Source: Cryptomeria japonica
Lineage: Eukaryota > Streptophyta > Pinopsida > Cupressales > Cupressaceae
Direction: 5' to 3'
NCBI RefSeq assembly: GCF_030272615.1
Contig: NC_081415.1
Span: 261,704,425 to 261,768,424 of the forward strand
Length of the DNA stretch: 64,000 nt
The notes under the pieces are model-generated. The model saw only the letters and a program-made list of their open reading frames with translations. It was not told where the DNA came from and made no database searches. The position numbers were made by a program, and so were the translations under genes. This document shows positions 22,920-35,286 of this stretch, one piece after another (position 1 is the stretch's first letter; each line of letters opens with the position of its first letter).

Positions 22920-23257
22920 ACTCTTTTATTCATTTTGTGGTACTTTGTCATTGTTGGCAAAGGGGGAGAAGTATATCTGGTTTTTGGTTTTAAAATTTTG
23001 AAATTTTGATATATCAGGGGAGAAGTATATCAAAAGGAGAAGTATCTGTTTTGAAATTTTGATATATGCTGTGATATATGCTATATGCTCTGATGATTAT
23101 GTTCTATATGCAAAATTGTTATACACTGTGTTGTTTAAGGGATAGTGTATATGCTTAGAGGGAGCAATTTTGTTAATGGCAAGTTTTTGTTGTAAAACAC
23201 TTAGATGTCAAAATTTTATTTTCCTAAGTGTTGCCATCAATGCCAAAGGGGGAGATT
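22920..23257 (+). promoter_or_regulatory. 3' untranslated region of B with two polypurine tracts
   Basis: An upstream tract ggcaaagggggagaag near 22956 follows tttgtcattgtt. The functional tract at 23244-23257, aaagggggagattg, follows gttgccatcaatgcc and abuts the 3' LTR. Between them lie two extra ggggagaagtat words (near 23019 and 23036), so the region is a small cluster of purine tracts. Confidence 0.7.
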
Positions 23258-24408
23258 GCTAGCATTTTTGTTGTTTATTCTATGATTGTCAGTGATGGAC
23301 ACACACTTGTATTGAGATCCCCTTTATATGTATGAGCTTATGCTCAACCGTATTTGTTCCAACCGGTATGTTGTATACTAGTCTCTAGACTAGTGGCGAT
23401 TTTGCAGAATATGTTTCTCGGTCTGAAGCGGCGTGTCGACCCCAAGCGGTTCACAGATCACAAGCGGTATGAGGGATAAAAGCGGCACAACACATTCTTA
23501 CCAGTCTTCATTTTTGTCAAACCGGCAACTTGTATTTTGTATGAGCTGGTAATACTCTGTGATGAGTTACCAACCAGTATTTTGTGATGAGTTACCAATC
23601 CACCGATTGTTTGACGGTGCCTACACATTGACGGTGATTCCTGTGTCATGTTACTAAATATGTCTAGATTCATTGACCCTAGGAAATTGTAAAGAAATCC
23701 TATTGGACTGACATGAAATCAGATTCCTTTAAAAGGACATCATGTCTAGGGTTTTAGGTTGTTGCAAAAAGGGTTAATGTTGAGATAGGGTTTAAGGTGG
23801 AAGTTGAGAATGATCTTATCTGATAAGATCAAGTTGTAACTATGAGAGAGAGAGAGAAGACTGAAGTAATGCTGGAATACATTAGCTGTGAGCAATACTG
23901 GATCTAACCAAGCAGTTTGTGCTATTAGATAGATCAAACACTTGTTGATTACTCACATCTTTGACAAGTCTGTAGCCCCTAACCGGGTAGGCCTCAAAGC
24001 CTTTGTAAAACCCTCTAATAAGGTGGTTCACACATGTGAATCTAAAATCCTCTAACAAGGTAGTCTTTAATCGAACTTATCTCCTAACAGAGATTGAGAT
24101 TCCTAACGGGATCTATTCTGGTGAAGAACATTGTAAGACTTTAACCGGTCTGGTTTCTATTTAGTAGATAATGACTTGTGAGTTCCATCTCACCGTGGTT
24201 TTTCCCAGTTGGGTTTCCACGTCAAATATCTTGTGTTATGGTTGTATTGCTTTTGTGGGTGAATGCTTTATTCGGATTTTGGTTTGCATATGTGGTAACT
24301 GGTTTGATTGTCAGACTGATTTACCGGTTTATCTTTAGACTGTGTAAGTGTTTTAGTGCAGTAGTTTTTGGCATACTAATTCACCCCCCCCCCTCTTAGT
24401 ATTCATCA
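23258..24408 (+). repeat. 3' LTR of element B
   Basis: Begins tgctagcatttttg and ends attcatca, followed by duplication accac. It matches 16509-17663. A C run at 24385-24393 precedes the end. Confidence 0.9.
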
Positions 24409-24550
24409 ACCACTTCCCCGACGGTTACAATAACCGCCTCCCCCATGCACACCGCCCGATATTTTTTGAAACAATTATCGAGAACATGTTGTTTGCTAAA
24501 ATATAATCCCTTTGCAACATTCAATATATTTTATCATTTGAAATAAATTT

Positions 24551-24552
<2 letters not shown>

Positions 24553-24589
<37 letters not shown>

Positions 24590-24632
24590 TTTACATTCCC
24601 AATTATTTAATGATATATATATATATATATAT
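24553..24632. repeat. (TA)n microsatellites in the D LTR
   Basis: Two TA tracts separated by ggtttacattcccaattatt. The same tracts in the other LTR (31857-31964 and 31997-32031) are much longer, so they have changed in length since insertion. Confidence 0.9.
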
Positions 24633-24713
24633 AAACAAAAAGAGTATTTATGAAAATAAGAACATGAATAAAATAGATAATCAAGTTATCGTAGAGGTAG
24701 GTAATTGTTTTAA

Positions 24714-25150
24714 ATTGACTTCACAGGAAATGAAAATAGAGAGATTTGCTTCAGCAAATAAAACAAATAATTAGAAATTGATTTCACAGGAAATAAAAAT
24801 AGAGAAAGATTTGCTTCAGCAATAAACAGATAATTAGGAATTGATTTCACAGAAATAAAAATAGAGAGAGATTTGCTTCATCAATAAACAGATAATTAGG
24901 AATTGATTTCACAGGAAATAAAAATAGAGAGAGATTTGCTTCAGCAATAAACAAATAATTAGAAATTGATTTCACAGGAAATAAAAACAGAGAGAGATGT
25001 GCTTCAGCAAATAAACAGATAATTAGAAATTGATTTCATAGGAAATAAAAATAGAGAGAGATTTGCTTCAGCAATAAACATATAATTAGAAATTGATTTC
25101 ACAAGAAATAAAAACAGAGAGAGATTTGCTTCAACAAATAAACAGATAAT
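24714..25150. repeat. About 61-bp tandem repeat array in the D LTR
   Basis: Seven imperfect copies of a unit containing gaaattgatttcacaggaaa, agagagagatttgcttcagc and aaacagataatta. The homologous array in the other LTR is at 32115-32550, and it yields a spurious repeated-peptide frame on the minus strand. Confidence 0.85.
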
Positions 25151-26333
25151 TAGATTTCCATAGAGGATTATTCACAGAGAAATATATTCCTCCATTGCAA
25201 CTAATATTCATAGAGAGAAGTGTATAACCAGATAAAAATATTCATGAAAACAAATGAGAATAAAGAATTACTCACAGAGATGAATAACACAGAGGATTAT
25301 TCACAGAGAAGTATATTCCTCCATTTCAACTAATATTCACAGAGAGAAGTATATAACCAGATAAAAATATTCATGAAATCAAATGAGAATAAGGAATTAT
25401 TCATAGAGATGAATAACACAGAGGATTATTTCCAGAGAGAAATGAATACATGAGATTTATATCTTATTATTAGGCATTTTCTATTCGTAGGGAAGTAAGA
25501 TTTTTAATGTAAGAAGAGAATTACATTTAAATTTCCAATCCAGTAAATGAAATTGAGAGAAGAAAAGAAAGATCTGATATTTTCTAAAATAAATAATAAA
25601 TCTATCTTTCACATGCAAGCAAGATCTGATATTTCTTCTCCAAGGAATAATTAAACAAATAAATAAGCTATCTTTTCAATATTATCACAAAAGAAAATTT
25701 TATAAAGGAAGATCTAGAAGCTATATTTTTGGATAATACCATTTTCTCATATGGGAATGTGAAATAACAAGAGGAGAACCTAGTTTATCGAGGTTCGATG
25801 TTGAATCCAACCTTCTAGCTATCCTCCTTAGATCCTTCCTTGCCACTTGAGAGAAATCTTTCAAACAATAACTTTAACAAATCCTGCGACGAAAATGAGA
25901 CTACCAAGAAGTTCCTACTACTAAAGACTTGGGAAATTTTCTTCAAAACATAATCAACTCTCTTCTTTGAAACTTGCATGATACTATTTTATAAGAAAAA
26001 TCCCTCAAATCCACTATCTAGAGAATTTAATTAAAAAAAGAGATTCCTTTCCAATATTGGACTCATGCAAATTGATTAAAAACTTAGTGGGAGAGTTATA
26101 TGCAAGGTGGTGGAGATTCCTCTAGAAGCTTCTAATTCCTCCTACAACATGTGCCATAATTGTGAGTAAAAATAAAAATAAATAAAGCTTTTTGAATTAT
26201 ATTCTCCAAGTGTGTGTGTGTGTGCTTATTTATTATTCTTTTATATTATTTATTCAATCAATTCCAATAGCTCAACTAAAAATTATATAATAGAATTGTA
26301 TCAAATCAAAAGTGATAAAGGAGGGTTGTGGCA

Positions 26334-26372
26334 TCCTCCCCCCCTTAATTTGTGCATCGTCTCGATGCACTT
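26334..26372 (-). promoter_or_regulatory. Polypurine tract and adjacent hairpin of D
   Basis: On the coding strand aattaagggggggagga abuts the 3' LTR start tgcc and is the plus-strand primer. Just upstream is a perfect 8-bp stem, gtgcatcg/cgatgcac (26352-26359 and 26363-26370) with a 3-base loop. Element E keeps a 7-bp version at the same place (63122-63140). Confidence 0.8.
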
Positions 26373-26411
26373 ATTGAATGAATCCAAAAAAGTCTATAGT
26401 TCATGATTAGT

Positions 26412-27908
26412 TTAAAACAAAAAAGGGAACAACCGTTGCATATCCTTAGTATCTTCCCATGTGGCATTCTTTTCATCATACTGGTTCCATTGTACTTTGC
26501 ATTGATCAACCTCTTTGTTGCACAATTGGCATTGGCGCCTCTCCAAGATTTTGAATGGATCTATCATTATTCCTCCCAATTCCTGGACCTGTAAAGCATC
26601 CCAATTCAAAATGTGTTTCTCATCAAGTACATACTTTTTAAGAAGAGATACATGGAAGACATCATGGATTCGGCTCAACTGGGGAGGTAAGGCCAATCGA
26701 TATGGAACTGGATTAATCCTTCCCAATATTTCAAAGGGTCCAACATAATGAGGTGCAATCTTAGTCTTTTTCCCAAACCTTATGGAACTCTTGTGTGGCC
26801 TAACCCTTAGGAAGACTTTCTCTCCCACTTCAAACTCCCTTGGTGTCTTGTTTTTATCTGCATAACTTTTCTGCCTATCTGAGGCTTCCTTCAATCTCTT
26901 CCTTATGTCCTTAGTTTTCCTTTCCATCTCCTTCAACATATCTAGTCCAACAATTACTCTATCTTCAAGACTATCCCAACTCAAAGGTGTTCGACATAGT
27001 CTACCATACAATGATTCGAAAGGTGCCATTCCCAAAGATGTTTGATATGTATTATTGTAAGCAAACTCTACTAGAGGTAGGTACTCTTCCCATTTCTTCT
27101 GTTGGTCCATGTAGTACATGCGAAGTAGGTCTTCCATAATCTGATTTGTCCTTTTTGTCTGACTGTCGGTTTCAGGATGGTATGTAGTGCTAAAATTTAG
27201 TTGAGTTCTCAGAGCTGATTGAAGAGTGATCCAAAACCTTGAAGTGAATCTAGCATCTCTATTTGATATGATTTTCTCTGGTATTCCATGCAACCTAAAT
27301 ATTTCCATAACAAAACGCCTAGTCAAGGTAGGTGCATCATCCGTCAGGTTCCCTTGTATAAAGTGTGCCACCTTAGTGAGTTTGTCAATTACCACCATTA
27401 TTGTATCATGCTTAGAAGGTGACATGGGTAACCCTTGCACAAAATCCATGCTAATAACTTGCCACTTGTGTTGAGGTACATTATGTAACTGTAATAATCT
27501 AGCTGGATGTCTATGTTTTGCCTTTACTCTTTGACACTCCAAACATTTAGCCACATACTTGACTATGTCATTCTTCATCCCTTGCCAAAAGTATAACTTC
27601 TTTAGATCTGCATAAAGTTTGTTAATTCTTGGGTGCCCTGAATAAGGGGCATTGTGAGCCTCCGACAAGACTACTTCCCTTAAGCCTCCTGAATTAGGAA
27701 TATAGATTCTATTATTGTGTCTGAGCATCCCATCCTCATCCAATGTATACCCTTCAACCTTAAGATCGGTTGGATCATATTCTAAAGTCAATTTGACTTG
27801 CTCATACCATGGGTCATGTCTCTGCTCATCCATTACTTGCCTTTTGAAAGAAGTTTTGAATGTTGCTATAGTCATCAAGTGTCTCCTCCTACTTAAAGCA
27901 TCTACCAC
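26412..27908 (-). pseudogene. pol: D pol 3' part: integrase with chromodomain, open but catalytically altered
   Basis: A 498-residue open frame starting at the end of RNase H (MVDALSRRRHLMTIATF; pol is a polyprotein, so this ATG is not a true start). The zinc-binding HHCC motif is complete (H85, H92, C122, C125). The catalytic core has D155 (in MDFVQGLP), but the second Asp position is Asn 216 (ISNRDARF) and the Glu position is Lys 252 (SQTKRTNQ). The 216-252 spacing is exactly that of the D,D-35-E triad, so these are the active-site positions. The C-terminal 50 residues (ILERRQCQLCNKEVDQCKVQ ... ATWED) form a chromodomain, which in chromoviruses directs integration to heterochromatin. As it stands the integrase should be inactive. 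Confidence 0.85.
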
Positions 27909-29538
27909 CCTATTTTCCTTCCCCTTAATATATTCAATTTAAAAATCATATTCACTTAGAAACTCTAACCACCTTCTTTATCTAGCATTTAAGTGGGGTT
28001 GGGTAAAGATGTACTTTAGTCCTTGGTTATTTGACTTTAACATAAAGGGCTTCCCTAGTAAGAAGTGTCTCCATTTCTGTAGGGCATGCACAATCGCTGC
28101 CAACTCTAAGTCATGGGGTGCATAATTAACTTCATGAGTCTTCAGCCTCCTGGATTCGTAAGCTGCTACCCCTTCATCTTGCACAAGTACTCCTCCTAAA
28201 CCTTCAATAGAAGCGTCAGTTACGACAGTGAAGTGTCCATTCGAATCTGGTACCTTTAGAATGGGTGCTGAAGTTAGTTTCCCTTTGAAAATTTGGAATG
28301 CCTTATCACTTTGTTATGTCCATGCAAACCTTTTACCCTTCCTTTGTAATGAGGTGATGGGGTTTGCTATCTTAGAGAATCCTTCCACAAACCTCCTATA
28401 GTAACCCGCTAGCCCCATAAAGTTTCTTACCTCTGAAACATTTTTAGGAATCGACCATTCTACTATTGCCCTTATCTTATTTGGATCAATTTCTATTCCT
28501 TCCTTTGATATTATATGCCCAAGGTAGTGAATATTTTCCTTGAAGAAGTCACATTTTGACAGTTTCCCATATAACTCATGTTCCCTCAACCTTTGCAAAA
28601 CAATTTGTAGGTGTACTAAATGTTCCTCCTCATTCCTAGAGTAAATCAATATGTCATCTAGAAATACCAGAATAAATTTGTCCAAGTAGTCATGGAGTAC
28701 ACTATTCATTAGGTTCATAATGCAACTGGGGCATTGGCTACACCAAAAGGAACTACTGTGAATTCATAATGCCCATATCTAGTCCTAAAAGTTGTCTTCG
28801 AAATGTCCTCATCCTTAATTCTGAGTTGATGGTATCCTGACCAGAGGCCTATCTTTGAGAAAACTACTGCTCCTTTCATTTGGTCAAAAGATCCTCTATT
28901 CGAGGTAAGGGATACCTATTCTTTATTGTGACCTTGTTCAACATCCTATAGTCAATGCATAGTCTTAAGGTCCCATCCTTCTTCTTAATGAATAAGACTG
29001 GCACCCCCCATGGTGATGCACTTAGCCTTATTAATCCCTTAGCTAAGAGTTCCTCTAATTGCATTTTGAGCTCTTGTAATTCAGTTGTGTTCATTCGGTA
29101 AGGTGCCCTTGATACTGGTTCAACTCCTGGTAGTACGTCGATAGAAAAGTCAAACTTCCTTTTAGGAGGTAAGTCGGGTAATTCTTCTGGAAATACATCC
29201 TTGAATTCTTTTAAGAAAGGGGTATTTACAAAGGTTGGGGTATTTTCCTCTTTTCCTTCATCAATTTCAACCATATACATTTGGCCTCCTCTTCTTCTTT
29301 CCTTCTTTAATTGCATGGCCGATATGGTTTCTATATTAATGGGGTTAAACTCCCCTTGGGTTTTTGCCCTTTTCCCCCCATCATCCAAACATTCAACAAC
29401 TTTGTTATAGCAATCTACATTAGCTTGATGGTCTGTTAACCAACTCATTCCAATAATTACATCACATAATCCTAGGGGTGCCACATAGAGGTCTACCCTT
29501 GTTTCAAACTCAGGAAATTGTACCCTTGCCTTTGGCAA
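27909..29538 (-). pseudogene. pol: D pol 5' part: protease remnant, reverse transcriptase, RNase H, broken
   Basis: Reads from the protease end ([20 protein letters not shown]) into reverse transcriptase: [40 protein letters not shown], then a frameshift near 28876, the catalytic FLDDILIYSRNEEE at 28640-28680, and GLAGYYRRFVEGFSKIANPI. A stop at 28316 precedes RNase H (VTDASIEGLGGVLVQDEG; catalytic Asp kept; HEVNYAPHDLELAAIVHALQ). Further stops lie near 27940 and 27978. The catalytic Asp of the protease and all of gag are absent, removed with the upstream deletion. Order and motifs identify Ty3/gypsy. Confidence 0.9.
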
Positions 29539-29673
29539 ACGCTTAGTTAATTCTTGATTTAAGATTTTTTATTTTTTTTTAAATTTAATTTCTACCATTG
29601 CAAAACATTCCCTTAGTTGTATAAATTGAAGTGAGCACAAGGCCTAGATTTGAAACTTGGCTTTGATACCACA
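29539..29673 (-). other. D leader with primer-binding site; gag deleted here
   Basis: On the coding strand the LTR end gttgttaca is followed by tggtatcaaagccaag, a Met-tRNA type primer site with a mismatch. About 70 bp of leader matches E (ctaggccttg, ctcacttcaa). The sequence then jumps, after an A-rich stretch (29570-29590), to the start of the protease segment. In E about 1.35 kb with gag lies between these points (about 53240-54610). D is therefore gag-deleted. Confidence 0.75.
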
Positions 29674-31848
29674 TGTAACAACCCACCATAATTAACCCAA
29701 CAAATTTGACCATTCTTTTTTTTTTTGTTTAATTTAATCATTTGTGTTTGATTCAATCGCATACTCTAGGCATCCATCCATTTAGATTAGGCATTCATCC
29801 ATCAAGGATGAACATCTAACCATATGGGTTAAGCATCTGTCCATACGGGACATAAGATTTCATCTATCCAATACGAGATAGGCATCTACCCATACGGGGT
29901 AGGCATCTATCCAATCAGGATAGGAGGTGCTCTAGCCGGAGACTTAGACTCATCAAGACCATTCGGATCTTGAGTCACTCACTAAGTACTACACTCTTCT
30001 AATAGAAGTGCACCGAGGTCGCCGTCCTTAGGAGTAATTAAATAACATAATAAAAGCTTGAATTCTGCCTCGAAATTTGGCTTAAAGCCTCGGGAAGTCA
30101 AGTAAATCCATACACGATTCCTTCCGAGTATGCATTGAATTACTTTTTCCTTTTTATTATACTTATCTTTCAAATTTGGATTCTATTCAATCCTTCTATA
30201 CCAAGCCTAGACCCCACCCACGAATGCCTGAGTACTAGGGACAACTCCGTCCCAAGACTGCCTACATACCCGTTTCGGCACAGGATCAAGGCGTAAAATA
30301 TGTAGTTTTATTTTCTACTCTATGGTTTGATGTAAACTGATTAATGGGTACGCAACCCTTTCTAGGGTCAATGTCCCAGACAGTTTCTCTGCGGTTGCTA
30401 CCCATGGTGGTAGCGCTTAAGCAAAGGCTCAAGATGGCCTATTGCTTGTGGTCTAAAACAACTAGATCCTAATTCCTATCATAAGCATCACCCTTGGCCA
30501 ATTGTCAATCGACAAAAATTCTTCGAGATTAAATCAATTTCATAAGAGCATTTCGCTCATCATCCCTATAGGAGTTTACTATGGTTTAACTCAGTGGATG
30601 AAAGATCATTTTAGAATTATCTTATTAAATTATCAATCCAAGGGGGATTACCCGCCCCTTGGATTTTAACTTCCAAGTGTCCCTGATTACTCCCCGATGA
30701 TTTATAGGGACGATGCCACAGACATCGTTGATGCAACTTTATTAGGCGTTAAGTGCAGTAGTTCAACATGACGACATTACCCGTAAGCGTGACCCAGAAG
30801 CACTGTATATACCGAACGCTGCTAGGTTTTGGTTTCCATCTTCCTTTATTTAGTTTTCTAACTAAGAGTTATGAAAACATCATACTTGAAAACAATTACT
30901 TAATTGAACGTGTATAATTTAATTAATTGAAATAACTACTTGATGAATCACGTAGAATAAAAACCATAAGTAACTTATTTATTATTCGAAACTTGAAATA
31001 TAACTTGCGTAAAAATGACAATTATGAAACTTGCATATTAATAATTAAATGTGTGACTTGCATGAAGATGAAGAAAACATAACTTTGTCATTAATAAATG
31101 CAAATAAAGTATAAGTAATTCGCATGAAGCAAGGATAGCGTAAGTTACATGCAAGGTTGAGAAATGTGTTGATTTATACCATGAGAAAAATCACTTGTAG
31201 AGCCACTGTTCCCAAAAATAGCAACTCACTTAGACATTTGGTTGAATCATATTAATATGAATTAATTGCTAAATGCCAACTAAGTGCCCCAATGGATCTT
31301 AAATAGATTGAATGATTCTAATTATAACATTTGATATAATATAATTTACAATTATAAAATTTACTATAGATAAATTAATTATGAATTTACTACACAATAA
31401 TCCCCAATATCTATAAATTTTTTTCTAAGTTAAATTTAATAACTTAAGGTATATACTAAGGAAAAGAAATTAACAATTTCTAAATTGCAATTTATACATT
31501 TATATTTATAAAAAAAACCTAGAAAAATAAATATAAAAAAAAAGGAAAAGATAGGCGAATTTTTTTGTTTAAGGGTTAGTGGGGAGTGGGGCCCACGGGT
31601 CCCATCACCACTGCGGGTCTGCGGAAGCAGGCCCGCGGTAATGAGGGGACCCCGTGGTCCCCTCCACTACCCTGCAGCCACTGCCGTGACAGTGACCATA
31701 GGAGAAGTGGAGGGTACCACTTCCCCGATGGTTACAATAACTGCCTCACCCATGCACGCCGCCCGATATTTTTTGAAACAATTTTCGAGAACATATCATT
31801 TGCTAAAATATAATCCCTTTGCAACATTTAATATATTTTATCATTTGA

Positions 31849-31966
<118 letters not shown>

Positions 31967-31993
31967 ATATGGTTTACATTCCCAATTATTTAA

Positions 31994-32035
<42 letters not shown>

Positions 32036-32114
32036 AAAAAGAGTATTTATGAAAATAAGAACATGAATAAAATAGATAATCAAGTTATCACGGAGGTAGG
32101 TAATTGTTTTAAAT

Positions 32115-32550
32115 TGACTTCACAGGAAATGAAAATAGAGAGATTTGCTTCAGCAAATAAAATAGATAATTAGAAATTGATTTCACAGGAAATAAAAATA
32201 GAGAGAGATTTGCTTCAGCAATAAACATATAATTAGGAATTGTTTTCACAGGAAATAAAAATAGAGAGAGATTTGCTTCAGCAATAAACATATAATTAGG
32301 AATTGATTTCACAGGAAATAAAAATAGAGAGAGATTTGCTTCAGCAATAAACAGATAATTAGAAATTGATTTCACAAGAAATAAAAACAGAGAGAGATTT
32401 GCTTTAGCAAATAAATAGATAATTAGAAATTGATTTCACAGGAAATAAAAACAGATAGTGATTTGCTTTAGCAATAAACAGATAATTAGAAATTGATTTC
32501 ACAAGAAATAAAAACAGAGAGAGATTTGCTTCAACAAATAAATAGATAAT
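32115..32550. repeat. About 61-bp tandem repeat array in the D 5' LTR
   Basis: Homologue of the array at 24714-25150, again about seven copies. It is followed by longer diffuse repeats with gaggattattcacagagaa and atattcctccatt words (32565-32850). Confidence 0.85.
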
Positions 32551-33739
32551 TAGATTTCCACAGAGGATTATTCACAGAGAAATATATTCCTCCATTGCAA
32601 CTAATATTCACAGAGAGAAGTGTATAACTAGATAAAAATATTCATGAAAACAAATGAGAATAAGGAATTACTCATAGAGATGAATAAAATAGAGGATTAT
32701 TCACAGAGAAGTATATTCCTCCATTTCAACTAATATTCACAAAGAGAAGTATATAACCAGATAAAAATATTCATGAAATCAAATGAGAATAAGGAATTAT
32801 TCACAGAGATGAATAACACAGAGGATTATTTCCAGAGAGAAATGAATACATGAGATTTATATCTTATTATCAGGCATTTTCTGTTTGTAGGGAAGTAAGA
32901 TTTTTAAAGTAAGAAGAGAATTACATTTAAATTTCCAATCCAGTAAATGAAATTGAGAGAAGAAAAGCAAGATCTGATATTTTCTAAAACAAATAATAAA
33001 GCTATCTTTCACATGCAAGCAAGATCTGATATTTCTTCTCTAAGGAACAATTAAACAAATAAATAAGCTATCTTTTCAATATTATCACAAAAGAAAATTT
33101 TATAAAGGAAGATCTAGAAGCTATATTTTTGGATAATATCATTTCTCATATGGGAATGTGAAATAACAAGAGGAGAACTTGGCTTATTGAAGTTCGATGT
33201 TGAATCCAACCTTCTAGCTATCCTCCTTAGATCCTTCCTTGCCACTTGAGAGAAATCTTTCAAATAATAACTTAACAAATCTTGCAACGAAAATGAGACT
33301 ACCAAGAAGTTCCTACTACTAAAAAGTTGGGAAATTTTCTTCAAAACATAATCAACTCCCTTCTTTGAAACTTGCATACAATTTTATAAGAAAAATTCCT
33401 CAATTCCACTATCTACAGAATTTAATTAAAAAAAGAGATTCTTTTCCAATGTTGGACTCATGCAAATTGATTAAAAACTTAGTGGGGGAGTTACATGCAA
33501 GGTGGTGGAGATTCCTCTAGAAGCTTCTAATTCCTCCTACAACATGTGCTATAATTGGGAGTGATAATAAAAATAAATAAAGTTTTTTGAATTATATTCT
33601 CCAAGTGTGTGTGTGTGTGTGTGTGCTTATTTATTATTCTTTTATATTATTTATTCAATCATTTCCAATAGCTCAACTAAAAATTATATAATAGAATTGT
33701 ATCAAAGAAAAAGTGATAAAGGAGGGTTATGACACTACC

Positions 33740-35090
33740 TCCTTTGGATACACCACTGGTACATTCAGTAGATCCACTAGCTATTGATACTAAAGTTATT
33801 ACACATGATAATACTAACCCAGAGTCTGAGATACTCTTTACAATGAATGTGGATACTCAAGAGGTAAACATTGTTGTGGATAAAGATAATTCAAAGGTTA
33901 AGGCAAACAGTGTTGATAATAGCAAGATTTCAGAGAAACCAACACAAACAGTTGAATCTCAGGAAGCTGAGATACCGACTCAAACAAAGAAAACAACAAA
34001 GACTGAGAAACCTACAGAGGACAAAGGTACTGGCTCAGGGCCACCGGAGACTGAGAATCCGGTAGTAGAACTTTCAGAGAAACAAACAGAGGTAGAGGTT
34101 CATGTTGAGACTGAAAAACCGTCAGTCACTAAGACACTAAAACAATCTAAGAAACCATTAAAGGTTGAGGTGCAAACATAGACAGATCCACTAGAGGAAA
34201 ATAAAAGAAAAGTGGATACATCTGATGGAAATAAAGATGAGATACTGAAGGTGATTGGTCAGACATCTATTGAGATGAAATCTATAGCTGAACCGAGTAC
34301 ATCTATAGGTGAATTCAGACTTACCAATATCACAGAGGTACTTTTGGATTCTAAAAAGAGGATAAGTGATTGCAATGCATTGGATTTTAAGGAAATTGAT
34401 AACACTTTACCTATTCTTAAGATGATTGCACCAAATTGTAACACAGATCACATTAAGGATTCTTTAGGTAAATTGGACACATTGTCCAAATTCATTTTTG
34501 ATAATGTTATAACTATAAACAAGGTAAATGAGGATATCATAAAGGAGAGAGTTGAAAAAGAGAAAAACACATTCTTTGAAAACACAATAAAGAAATGTAC
34601 CAATCATGTAGATACACTTTTACCGATACTCAATTCTACAATTTTGGAGTATAAGGAGCTATATAAGGAAGCATGTAAATCTCACTTTTTGACTAAGGAC
34701 ATTGATGAGGAGATCAAGAAGACACAGAAGTAAATTCATGACATTGCAGATAATATTATAGGTTCATCCAGAATCATATCAGTTTTTTAACAAGGAATGG
34801 TAGTATTTGAGGAGAAATTAGAAAAACTTGAGAAAGAGAAGGCAAGGATAAAATCTCATGCCCGAGAACTAAAAGATAAACTTAGTCCAAGGCTGGATAA
34901 TCAAATTACTCAGAGAACTGAATTGACTTAGGCAACAGTACAAGGAGAACAATCACCAGAGTAGCAAATGCACTATCTCACCAATATGATCCAGCATACT
35001 GAGGCAACTTTAGATGACAACAACAAATTTATGCAGAGTCTGAATATGATTTTGGCAAACATCTTTCAGATTGTAACCAACCAGTTATAA
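33740..35090 (+). pseudogene. ORF2 of C, 3' part
   Basis: Continues ORF2 of C beyond the D insertion. The frame 33740-34181 is Thr/Lys/Glu-rich low-complexity sequence (KTTKTEKPTEDKGTG), then a TAG at 34180. The frame is open again at 34212-34733 with a helical region (DCNALDFKEIDNTLPILKMI), further stops near 34732 and 34787, and a final TAA at 35088-35090 in the frame of 34212. This part corresponds to the Lys/Glu repeat and helical tail of B but is not similar at residue level, so the C-terminal half evolves fast. Confidence 0.65.
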
Positions 35091-35286
35091 ACCTTGAGGT
35101 AGAATTTTTGTACTCTTTTGATGACATCCTTTGTCATTGATGTCAAAGGGGGAGTAGTGGAGAGGAAAATGCATCTACAGAGAAGACCACTTGCTCAGGG
35201 GGAGCACATCTTTTTGGATTTCAGTTTTTTGGATAACAGTTTTGATTTTTCTCATGAGTGTTGCCATCAATGCCAAAGGGGGAGAT
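35091..35286 (+). promoter_or_regulatory. 3' untranslated region of C with two polypurine tracts
   Basis: The upstream tract caaagggggagtagtgg near 35145 follows ttgtcattgatgt. The functional tract aaagggggagatt near 35275-35286 follows gttgccatcaatgcc and abuts the LTR. The word gttgccatcaatg (35260-35272) is the exact reverse complement of cattgatggcaac in the 5' LTR. In this 3' LTR the word carries one mismatch. Confidence 0.75.

Larger units (their letters stand above)
16509..24408 (+). mobile_element. Element B: non-autonomous LTR retrotransposon, best-preserved member
   Basis: A 7.9-kb element inserted in the LTR of D. LTRs are about 1.15 kb. The 5' end reads tc instead of tg, a decay of the usual TG terminus. 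Layout as in A and C: Met-tRNA primer site, ORF1, spacer with TATA box, ORF2, two polypurine tracts, LTR. ORF1 is open for 403 codons and ORF2 for 484 codons before the first stop, so this copy best shows the proteins. No pol is visible. Being inside D, which is inside C, it is the most recent of the nested insertions in this stack. Confidence 0.95.
24414..26333 (-). repeat. 3' LTR of D, second segment (after B insertion)
   Basis: Resumes at ttccccgacgg and matches 31726-33734. On the coding strand this half starts the LTR with tgccacaaccctcc. It includes TA microsatellites, the atttcacagg repeat array, ATTCACAGAG-type words and a (GT)n tract near 26211. No coding potential. Confidence 0.9.

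Noticed and set aside
26412-27908. Possible host gene: chromodomain plus integrase protein
   Set aside because: The frame lies between LTRs with primer site and polypurine tract in element order, and catalytic residues are lost. It is a decaying retrotransposon, not a domesticated gene, on present evidence.
32109-32375. Frame with four repeats of a 21-residue hydrophobic peptide
   Set aside because: It is the 61-bp tandem repeat of the D LTR read on one strand. Copies elsewhere break the frame, and it has no context for expression.
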